Source: Calditrichota bacterium (lineage in GTDB: Bacteria; Zhuqueibacterota; Zhuqueibacteria; Oleimicrobiales; Geothermoviventaceae). From it: a stretch of 7,986 nt of DNA. The stretch covers positions 1 to 7,986 of the forward strand of contig JAADFT010000058.1 in assembly GCA_013152765.1 (NCBI GenBank), given 5' to 3'. The first letter of the stretch is position 1. Every line of letters begins with the position of its first letter. Below, piece by piece: positions 1 through 5,173 of this stretch. A program made the position numbers and the translations under genes. The notes under the pieces were generated by a model. That model saw nothing but the letters and a program-made list of their open reading frames with translations. It had not been told where the DNA came from and did no database searches.

Positions 1-46
1 GTTGACTGCTTGTACCGCCTAAGTTGCCAGACACAGGAACGAACGA

Positions 47-74
47 GCTCAGAAAGGACCCGATTTTTCTGAGC
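47..74. other. Inverted repeat, 9 bp stem
   Basis: GCTCAGAAA at 47-55 pairs perfectly with TTTCTGAGC at 66-74 around a 10-base loop. No T-run follows the stem on either strand, so it is not a standard Rho-independent terminator, although the 3' arm and loop are T-rich (64-68). It may mark the end of an upstream transcript outside the window, or be part of a leader structure. Confidence 0.5.
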
Positions 75-297
75 AACCGGCGTGGCCTGCTGGAGGTCGG
101 TCGAAGTGGGGCCAGCCCGGGTTACGGAAAGCGAAAAAGGCCGAGGAATGCAATCCCCCGGCTACACCAGGTGGAAGTTGGTTGAAGCAGACTTGGATTC
201 GGCCCGGATGCCGAGGTAGAAACGGGCGTCGAACGAGTGCTGTGAATGAGACTGGGGAGGTAGAATCCGGCCTCGGCAAGAGCGGGTTCAGCTCGGG

Positions 298-317
298 GGG
301 CGACCTTCTGGTCGTCC
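298..317 (+). promoter_or_regulatory. Hairpin, 8 bp stem with TTCT loop
   Basis: GGGCGACC at 298-305 pairs with GGTCGTCC at 310-317 (7 Watson-Crick pairs and one G-U) around a TTCT tetraloop. It is the first of a cluster of compact hairpins 120-185 bases upstream of the baeRF start, which suggests a structured RNA leader. The function is unknown. Confidence 0.5.
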
Positions 318-322
318 GGTCG

Positions 323-362
323 TGGCTGCTGGTGACCAGCCAGGTTACGTAATGGCTGGTCG
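323..362 (+). promoter_or_regulatory. Overlapping, mutually exclusive hairpins
   Basis: A perfect 9 bp stem forms between GACCAGCCA (334-342) and TGGCTGGTC (353-361), with a 10-base loop that contains the palindrome TTACGTAA. The same left arm can instead be used by an upstream hairpin in which GCTGG (328-332) pairs with CCAGC (336-340) around TGA. The two folds cannot coexist. This resembles the layout of attenuators and riboswitch expression platforms. No T-run follows, so any control would not be a classic intrinsic terminator switch. The pairing is seen directly; the regulatory role is inference. Confidence 0.45.
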
Positions 363-481
363 GCTAGGAAAAATCGGAGAATGCCTGTTAAGGATTTGAT
401 TGCGAAATCGACAAAATCTCCTTAGCTTCACGTTCACAAGTGCGAGCAAAAAACACAGTGTGGAAAGGAGGCGGTGTGGGA

Positions 482-1630
482 ATGATCAGACATGAGGATG
501 TTGAGAGGCTGGTCTCGATTGTCGGTTCTCAGCATCCCATCACGAGCTTTTACCTGAATGCACACCTTGGTAAACACAGCCTTGAGGAGCAGCGCCTGAC
601 GGCGAAAAACCTGCTCCGCGAGCGTCGTTTGGAGCTGGAGCAGCGCACGGACATCGACAAGCACTGGAAGAAGACGGCTCTTGCGGATCTGGAACGACTG
701 GACGACATGTTGAAGGCAGAGCTGGCAGGCCCGCATTCTTACCGGGGTCTGGCGGTGTTCATCAGTTCCGGAGAGGGACTGGAGCAGACCTACCGGTTGC
801 CGCAACCTGTGCGGAACGCACTGATTGTGGATCGCGACCCGTACGTGCGGCCGCTCACCACAATCCTGGACGAGTACCACCGAATTTGCACCGTGCTCGT
901 CGACCGCGAAGCTGCTGAACTGTACGAAATCTACATGGGCGAAATCCTGGAGCACGACCGCGTCTTCGACGAGGTGCCGGGCAAGGTCCGCGTGGCTGGC
1001 TGGTACGGGCTGGAGGAGCGCCGCATCGAGCGCCACGTCGAGGACCACGTGCACCGTCACTACAGGCACGTCGCCGACACCGTTTTCCGGCTGTTCAAAC
1101 TCCTCGGGTTCGACTGGCTGGTTCTCGGGGCACATCACGAGATTGTGTCGGAATTCGAACCGTTCCTGCACCCGTACCTGCGCGAGCGCCTGATCGGCCA
1201 TTTCCACGCCGAGCCCAGAAAAACGCCGCTGAAGGTGGTACTGGACAAGACACTGGCCATCGAGCAGGCCACGGAGCGCCAGGAGGAAGTGAAGCTGGTC
1301 GACGACTTGCTCGAGCGCGCCGGATCGGGCGGCCTCGGCGTGGTTGGCCTGGACGACACAATCAAGGCTCTTCTCAACGGTCAGGTACACACGCTGGTCG
1401 TGCAGGAGGAGTGGACTGTGCCCGGCGTCGTGTGTCGCAACTGTGGCTGGCTGGGGCGCGAAGGCGAGGTGTGCCCCGTGTGTGGCAGCAAAACCGACCA
1501 GGTGGAAGACCTGGTGGACGAAATGGTGGAACTGGCGGTCTACTACGGCGGTCGGGTGGAGCACGTGTTCGCCGATTCGAAACTGAAGGATCACGGGCAC
1601 ATCGGCGCCCTGCTGCGCTTCCGCGTCTAA
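482..1630 (+). CDS. baeRF-type eRF1-like protein with C-terminal zinc ribbon
   Basis: The 382-residue protein has the three-part layout of bacterial archaeo-eukaryotic release factor-like (baeRF) proteins, which share a fold with eRF1, Pelota and Vms1. They are thought to act at the ribosomal peptidyl-transferase centre in termination, rescue or peptide release. Residues 1-140 form the N-terminal domain. Residues 141-245 match the middle domain, with its basic, histidine-rich helix after the catalytic loop (near 180-200). Residues 250-382 match the eL30e-like third domain, which carries a Cys-x2-Cys-x9-Cys-x2-Cys zinc ribbon (C318, C321, C331, C334). The loop where eRF1 has GGQ reads A-G-W-Y-G here (172-176), so the catalytic glutamine is absent. 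I chose ATG 482 because GGAGG at 467-471 sits 10 bases upstream; the same frame is open back to GTG 440, and GTG 476 is too close to the Shine-Dalgarno sequence. The family call is from memory of motifs, not a search. Confidence 0.75.
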   Translation: MIRHEDVERLVSIVGSQHPITSFYLNAHLGKHSLEEQRLTAKNLLRERRLELEQRTDIDKHWKKTALADLERLDDMLKAELAGPHSYRGLAVFISSGEGLEQTYRLPQPVRNALIVDRDPYVRPLTTILDEYHRICTVLVDREAAELYEIYMGEILEHDRVFDEVPGKVRVAGWYGLEERRIERHVEDHVHRHYRHVADTVFRLFKLLGFDWLVLGAHHEIVSEFEPFLHPYLRERLIGHFHAEPRKTPLKVVLDKTLAIEQATERQEEVKLVDDLLERAGSGGLGVVGLDDTIKALLNGQVHTLVVQEEWTVPGVVCRNCGWLGREGEVCPVCGSKTDQVEDLVDEMVELAVYYGGRVEHVFADSKLKDHGHIGALLRFRV

Positions 1631-1642
1631 TTCAAACGCGCC

Positions 1643-1677
1643 GACTGCTTACTGCTGACTGCCAATTGCCGACTGCC
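1643..1677. repeat. Heptamer tandem repeat, consensus GACTGCC
   Basis: Five consecutive 7-base units begin at 1643, 1650, 1657, 1664 and 1671. All share the core TGC at positions 4-6. Units at 1657 and 1671 match the consensus exactly, the unit at 1643 differs only in its last base, and a 14-base super-period is visible. It lies in the 84-base gap between baeRF and the sigma-like gene. It resembles the short tandemly repeated heptamers found between genes in some bacteria. No function is evident. Confidence 0.6.
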
Positions 1678-1714
1678 AAATGATCACCTTGCACAGAGGA
1701 GGTGAGGCCCTTAC

Positions 1715-2551
1715 ATGCGACAAACGAAACGACGTTACCGCTACCGCCCCAAGACCCGGGAGGACTTTCAGCACTTCCTGAGCCGCGTGCGCAAGCACCT
1801 TCCGGCCCTGTACGCCTTCGTGGCGCGGGAAGTCGACTACCTGGAAAATCTGGGCGAACTGAAGGGCGTAGATCTTTCGATCGAAGACATTGTTGATGAG
1901 ACTTTTCTGCGGGCGATGGACCGCTGGCAGCGCCGTCCTCCGCGCGAGGAGGCCGAGGAAAACTGGCTGAAACGCCTGGCGTTGCAGGTGATTCGCGAAC
2001 TGCTGCCGCCGAAGCCCGAGGCGGAAGCGGCCAGTATCGAAGAGCCCGCGGAAGAGGTCCCCGAGCTGGCGCCGGAAGAGGACATCGACACGCAAATCTA
2101 CGAGTTCTACCAGCCGGACGAGGAACTGCGGCTGGAAGACCTGATTCCAGATCCCACAGCCTACACCCCGGAGCAACTGGTGGAGGCGGAAGAATTCGAG
2201 ACCTGGTTGTACAGCATGTTGCGGCGCGTGCCCAGGCGCGATCGGGAGATTTTCATTTTCCACCGGATCGAGGGGCGTGACCCGCGAGATGTGGCCCGAA
2301 TGGAAGGCATGCGCCTGGAAGAAGTGCTCGAGCGCTCGGAACGTGTGCGCAAGAAACTCCTCCAGTGGATCGAAGAGTACGATCCGGAACTCGCCGCTCA
2401 GGCGAAGAAGGGGCTGCTGGCCGAAACACCCGAACGAAAATTCGCCAAACGCGGTGTGCCGGCCGGCTACGAAGAGCGTCTAACCGGTCGCCTGGAGCGC
2501 GAGTGGGAGCGCGGTCGCGCCGAGCAGGCGCAGGAAGAAACCAACTCTTAA
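1715..2551 (+). CDS. Divergent sigma-70-like protein with acidic linker
   Basis: The 278-residue protein has the outline of an ECF-type sigma factor. Residues about 20-98 look like region 2: the D-I-V-D-E-T-x-L-R-A-M segment at 58-68 matches the core-polymerase-binding helix, and W84-L85 begins the next helix. Residues about 162-220 look like region 4, with an L-R-R-V-P-R-R-D-R-E-I-F helix followed by a helix-turn-helix and a basic helix. Where region 2.4 should continue with basic residues contacting the -10 element, the chain turns into L-L-P-P-K-P and then a strongly acidic linker (101-160: 22 Asp/Glu, one Arg, no Lys). A charged 58-residue tail follows region 4. It may bind polymerase without recognising promoters in the usual way, or act as a regulator; this is inference. 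The start at ATG 1715 is supported by AGGAGGTGA at 1697-1705. The gene lies 84 bases after baeRF and 55 before rhomboid, in the same likely transcript. Confidence 0.7.
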   Translation: MRQTKRRYRYRPKTREDFQHFLSRVRKHLPALYAFVAREVDYLENLGELKGVDLSIEDIVDETFLRAMDRWQRRPPREEAEENWLKRLALQVIRELLPPKPEAEAASIEEPAEEVPELAPEEDIDTQIYEFYQPDEELRLEDLIPDPTAYTPEQLVEAEEFETWLYSMLRRVPRRDREIFIFHRIEGRDPRDVARMEGMRLEEVLERSERVRKKLLQWIEEYDPELAAQAKKGLLAETPERKFAKRGVPAGYEERLTGRLEREWERGRAEQAQEETNS

Positions 2552-2606
2552 GCCCAGGAGGGCGAATTCCACTGAACTACTGAATGGTGCTGGGTGAGGA
2601 GGGCAG

Positions 2607-3320
2607 ATGTTCCCGTTACGCGACAACATCCCTTCGCGGACGTACCCATTCGTCAACATTGCGTTGATTGTGATCAACTCGTTGGTGTTCCTGTATGAGG
2701 TGTCGCTTGGGCCGCACCTGCAGGAATTCATCCTGACGTACGGAATGGTGCCGGCGAAGATCCTCTGGATCAGCCAGCACGAGCCGTGGAATCTGGTGGA
2801 GCGTTTCGGGCCGTTCTTCACGTCGATGTTTCTGCACGGCGGCTGGTTCCACCTGATCGGCAACATGTGGTTCCTGTGGATCTTCGGCGACAACGTCGAA
2901 GATCGTTTGGGACACGGTCGCTACCTGATTTTCTACCTGCTCAGCGGACTGGCGGCCGGCTGGATTCACTACATTACCAACATGACCTCCGGTGTTCCCA
3001 CGGTTGGCGCCAGTGGGGCCATCGCCGGCGTGATGGGCGGCTACTTCTTGCTGTACCCCTACGCCCGCGTGCTGACGCTGATTTTCATCTTCATTTTTGT
3101 GGACATTGTGGAAGTGCCGGCGTTTTTCTTCCTCGGCCTGTGGTTCCTGATGCAACTCTTCGCGGGCACATTCTCGCTGGCCGCGGTAGACACGATGAGC
3201 GGCGGCGTGGCCTGGTGGGCTCACATCGGAGGTTTCGCGGCTGGGGCCTCAATGGTGCACCTTTTCAAGAAGAGGAAGGGGTACCGTCCCTGGTACAAAG
3301 ACGAGTTCTTACCCTGGTAG
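2607..3320 (+). CDS. Rhomboid family intramembrane serine protease
   Basis: The 237-residue polytopic membrane protein cleaves transmembrane substrates within the lipid bilayer. The catalytic serine is S136 in G-A-S-G (134-137) and the catalytic histidine is H206 in the following helix (A-H-I-G-G, 205-209). The conserved H82-x3-N86 pair in the second membrane segment, which helps stabilise the oxyanion, is present. About six membrane segments can be traced: near 14-31, 70-92, 105-125, 134-152, 155-187 (possibly one long or two short) and 200-219. Length and the opening F-P-L-R-D-N segment are typical of the common bacterial rhomboid group, so it should be active. A basic tail (K221-K231) probably stays in the cytoplasm. 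ATG 2607 follows AGGAGG (2597-2602) at close spacing. Substrates are unknown; the context suggests membrane protein quality control. Confidence 0.93.
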   Translation: MFPLRDNIPSRTYPFVNIALIVINSLVFLYEVSLGPHLQEFILTYGMVPAKILWISQHEPWNLVERFGPFFTSMFLHGGWFHLIGNMWFLWIFGDNVEDRLGHGRYLIFYLLSGLAAGWIHYITNMTSGVPTVGASGAIAGVMGGYFLLYPYARVLTLIFIFIFVDIVEVPAFFFLGLWFLMQLFAGTFSLAAVDTMSGGVAWWAHIGGFAAGASMVHLFKKRKGYRPWYKDEFLPW

Positions 3321-3546
3321 CGCAACCTTGAGAAGTCACAGGCGGGTTGCCTGCCGGGCACGACCAGCCAGGGCTGCGTGACTCGGCAAATGGTTGCCCG
3401 TGCCTGACGTGAAGGAGCAAGGGCTGCCGAAAGGCAGTGTACCCTGGAACTGTCGGGCAAGACCTGTACAGTGAAATTCTGCCGGTCGGAGGTCGACGCA
3501 GGGGTGATTGTGGTTCCGCTTGTAACCAAACAGGAGGAGGCGTTCG
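3321..3546 (+). promoter_or_regulatory. Structured intergenic spacer before SDH protease
   Basis: This 226-base gap contains several inverted repeats: GCAACC (3322-3327) with GGTTGC (3345-3350); CAGGC (3339-3343) with GCCTG (3349-3353); an 8 bp pairing of 3355-3362 with 3399-3406, extended inward by ACCA/TGGT and GCC/GGC; and CTGCC (3424-3428) with GGCAG (3433-3437) around a GAAA tetraloop. No open frame with a ribosome site was found. It is probably the 5' leader or promoter region of the protease-Hsp20 pair. No clear promoter hexamers were seen. Confidence 0.4.
3424..3437 (+). promoter_or_regulatory. GNRA-capped hairpin
   Basis: CTGCC at 3424-3428 and GGCAG at 3433-3437 form a perfect 5 bp stem, extendable by one G-U pair, closed by a GAAA tetraloop. 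GNRA loops stabilise RNA and make tertiary contacts, so this supports an RNA-level function for the leader. It is too short to be proof. Confidence 0.4.
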
Positions 3547-4389
3547 ATGCACATGCTTGATCTGTTCTGGCTGTTCTTCATCATTGCCAGCTTGCAGCCG
3601 GTTCTCCGGCGCAAGATGCTGGAGGCCAGCCGCTTGCGGATGATCCAGCGGCTGGAGCACAAACGCAAGAGCCGGGTGATTGCCCTGATCCACCGCCAGG
3701 AGACCATGAGCCTCCTTGGCTTCCCGGTGATGCGTTACATCGACATCAACGACAGCGAGGAGATCCTGCGGGCGATTAAGCTCACGGACCCGAACATGCC
3801 GATCGACTTGATTCTGCACACACCAGGCGGTTTAGTGCTTGCTACCAAGCAGATCGCCAGGGCACTTCGGAATCGACCTGGCAAGGTCACGGTGTTCGTG
3901 CCGCATTACGCCATGTCGGGCGGCACCATGATCGCGCTGGCGGCCGACGAGATCGTGATGGACGAGAACGCGGTGCTGGGTCCGCTCGATCCGCAACTGG
4001 GACAGTACCCGGCAGCGTCGATCCTGCGAGTTGCCGAGAAGAAGGGTGAAAAAGCCGACGACCAGACCCTGATCTACGCCGACCTGGCCGAGAAAGCCAT
4101 CCAGCAGGTGAAAGAGACGATCATGGAGCTGGCTTCGGAATCGATTCCGAAGGAGAAGGTGCCTGAGCTGGCCGATCTGCTCAGCAAGGGCAAGTGGACG
4201 CACGATTACCCGATTACGGTAGACGAGGCCAAGGAACTCGGTCTGCCCGTGTCCACGGACATGCCGGAAGAAGTTTACATGTTCATGAACCTGTTCGAAA
4301 TGCCAACGCAGCACGGGCGGCCGTCGGTGCAGTACATTCCGTCACCGTACCATCCGGCCAGCCAGGGCAACGCGGCGAAAACGAAATAG
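3547..4389 (+). CDS. Membrane-anchored SDH/SppA-type Clp-fold serine protease
   Basis: The 280-residue protein belongs to the serine dehydrogenase proteinase (SDH) family, which has the ClpP/crotonase fold and is related to SppA and NfeD proteases. Residues 4-20 form one hydrophobic anchor, followed by a basic, helical stretch (21-50) that would place the catalytic domain in the cytoplasm. The oxyanion loop is H-T-P-G-G (91-95), and the nucleophile is S124 in A-M-S-G-G-T (122-127). Where ClpP has its catalytic histidine this protein reads L-G-P-L-D-P-Q (144-150), so a lysine is the probable general base, as in SppA-type enzymes; K183 or K189 are candidates. The Pro-rich C-terminus (252-280) is probably disordered. 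The start at ATG 3547 is supported by GGAGGAGG at 3533-3540. Hsp20 begins 26 bases after the stop, so the two are probably co-transcribed. Native substrates are unknown. Confidence 0.88.
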   Translation: MHMLDLFWLFFIIASLQPVLRRKMLEASRLRMIQRLEHKRKSRVIALIHRQETMSLLGFPVMRYIDINDSEEILRAIKLTDPNMPIDLILHTPGGLVLATKQIARALRNRPGKVTVFVPHYAMSGGTMIALAADEIVMDENAVLGPLDPQLGQYPAASILRVAEKKGEKADDQTLIYADLAEKAIQQVKETIMELASESIPKEKVPELADLLSKGKWTHDYPITVDEAKELGLPVSTDMPEEVYMFMNLFEMPTQHGRPSVQYIPSPYHPASQGNAAKTK

Positions 4390-4415
4390 CGCTGGAAGAA
4401 AGGAGGCGGGTGTCC

Positions 4416-4865
4416 GTGCCTTCGTTCGAGGAAGAGTTTCGAGAGCTGGAGCAATTGCAGGAAAGGATGCGTCGCTTCCTCGACCACCTGTCGAGAGCGA
4501 GATTCCCTCAGGTGCAGTTCACGCTGACAACGTGGACTCCTGCCGTGGACGTCTACGAGACGGCGGAGGAGTACGTTGTCGTGGTGGAGTTGCCAGGTGT
4601 CGATCCGAAAGGTCTGACGGTCTCGTTGGAAGACCATGAGCTCCGCGTGCGGGGCGAAAAGACCTCCACGCATCGCTCGTCCGGGGTCCGGACGCACCGC
4701 CTCGAAATCGCGACCGGTCCATTCGAGCGGACTGTTCGGTTGCCGGGTCCGGTTGCCAGCGAGGGCGTGCGGGCTCACTACAACCGTGGTGTTCTGGAGG
4801 TGCGTCTGCCGAAAGGGCAGTCGGGCCCCGTCACGCAGCGGGTGGAGATTTTGGACGATTTTTGA
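4416..4865 (+). CDS. Hsp20/alpha-crystallin small heat-shock protein
   Basis: The 149-residue ATP-independent holdase binds unfolding proteins and keeps them refoldable. Residues 1-38 are a short, charged N-terminal arm. The alpha-crystallin domain covers about 40-133: it begins at W40-T-P-A-V-D-V-Y, contains E58-L-P-G-V-D, and ends at the family signature G125-V-L-E-V-R-L-P-K. The short tail holds V143-E144-I145, which fits the I/V-x-I/V anchor used for oligomer assembly. I chose GTG 4416 because GGAGG (4402-4406) lies 9 bases upstream; another GTG at 4410 is only 3 bases from it. The open frame runs far upstream but there overlaps the protease gene in another frame. A strong terminator-like hairpin follows at 4919. 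Clients released by Hsp20 could be handed to Lon downstream; this is inference. Confidence 0.93.
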   Translation: MPSFEEEFRELEQLQERMRRFLDHLSRARFPQVQFTLTTWTPAVDVYETAEEYVVVVELPGVDPKGLTVSLEDHELRVRGEKTSTHRSSGVRTHRLEIATGPFERTVRLPGPVASEGVRAHYNRGVLEVRLPKGQSGPVTQRVEILDDF

Positions 4866-4867
4866 CG

Positions 4868-4989
4868 GCGTAACCGTTCCTGCACGTGGCGCGAGGGCGT
4901 GCGTTCAGTGCGAAGTCCCGGTGCCGGGTCAGTTCCTGGTAAGCGAACTGACACCGGCGCCGTATTTTGGAGCGAGGTCAGCGTAACCG
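4868..4989. repeat. Direct repeat GCGTAACCG flanking the Hsp20 terminator
   Basis: GCGTAACCG occurs at 4868-4876 and again at 4981-4989, 113 bases apart. The copies continue with the similar TTCCTGC and GTTCTCAGC. They bracket the hairpin at 4919-4962. They could be regulator half-sites or chance; nothing else supports a role. Confidence 0.3.
4919..4968 (+). terminator. Probable Rho-independent terminator after Hsp20
   Basis: The 8 bp arm GTCAGTTC (4928-4935) pairs with GAACTGAC (4945-4952) around a 9-base loop. Past a single bulged A (4953) the stem continues with GCCGG (4923-4927) to CCGGC (4954-4958), a T-G wobble, then CGG (4919-4921) to CCG (4960-4962), giving about 17 pairs. TATTTT follows at 4963-4968. 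This probably ends the protease-Hsp20 transcript and separates it from lon. Confidence 0.75.
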
Positions 4990-5173
4990 GTTCTCAGCGG
5001 GCTGTCTCAATTTCTCACTTGTAGAGCTGGATGGGCCGTGGGATGCCTCAGTGGAGCGTGCGTTTCCTGGCTTCGTTGAGGCTGCTGTTTCTCGCATCGT
5101 GGGGCGACACCTGGCGCGCGCAGGCGACGAACTTGTTGGATGGCAGCGAGAGGCGATCGGAGGAGAGCGAAGC
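4969..5173 (+). other. Untranslated leader upstream of lon
   Basis: Together with 4866-4968 this makes a gap of 308 bases without a gene. The lon frame stays open back to a TTG at 4967, but that TTG overlaps the terminator T-run and the extra 69 codons resemble no Lon N-terminus. The lon promoter should lie here. I found no convincing -35/-10 pair, heat-shock sigma-32-like element or CIRCE inverted repeat. A weak inverted repeat, GCCTCA (5045-5050) with TGAGGC (5077-5082), is present. Confidence 0.45.

Larger units (their letters stand above)
1..481. other. Gene-free leader region with hairpins
   Basis: I see no credible coding sequence here. The longest open frame is a minus-strand stretch (49-279) that would need a TTG start, has no Shine-Dalgarno sequence and encodes nothing recognisable. 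The plus strand has only very short frames, such as 23 codons from ATG 148. The stretch contains inverted repeats at 47-74, 298-317, 328-340 and 334-361, plus a possible long-range pairing of 209-216 with 271-278 (8 bp). It reads as an untranslated leader or a non-coding RNA for the gene starting at 482. I looked for tmRNA, RNase P RNA, SRP RNA and tRNA signatures and did not find them. No convincing promoter was found. Confidence 0.55.

Noticed and set aside
1..72. Possible 3' end of an upstream gene (24 codons in frame 1)
   Set aside because: Too short to recognise, and no evidence separates it from random open sequence.
49..279. 76-codon minus-strand frame in the first leader
   Set aside because: It needs a TTG start, has no Shine-Dalgarno sequence, and its composition is not protein-like for this genome. 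The inverted repeats fit a non-coding role better.
280..298. T-arm-like GGTTCAGCTC suggesting a tRNA or tmRNA
   Set aside because: No matching acceptor, D-arm or anticodon arm could be placed, and no tmRNA 5' end or tag frame was found.
396..424. Candidate promoter TTGATT with a 17-base spacer
   Set aside because: The -35 match is fair, but TCCTTA at the expected -10 place barely matches TATAAT.
434..1600. 388-codon open frame on the minus strand
   Set aside because: It is antisense to the baeRF gene, has no ribosome site or recognisable domain, and the plus-strand protein has clear family motifs. Long antisense frames are common in GC-rich DNA.
4194..4415. Upstream extension of the Hsp20 frame
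   Set aside because: It overlaps the SDH protease gene in another frame and encodes nothing Hsp20-like. GTG 4416 with GGAGG 9 bases upstream is a better start.
4967..5173. Extended lon start at TTG 4967
   Set aside because: The TTG overlaps the Hsp20 terminator T-run and has no ribosome site. ATG 5174 has a good one and gives a normal LonA length.
4866..5173. CIRCE (HrcA) or sigma-32-type heat-shock control before lon
   Set aside because: No TTAGCACTC/GAGTGCTAA inverted repeat and no CTTGAA/CCCCAT pair could be found.
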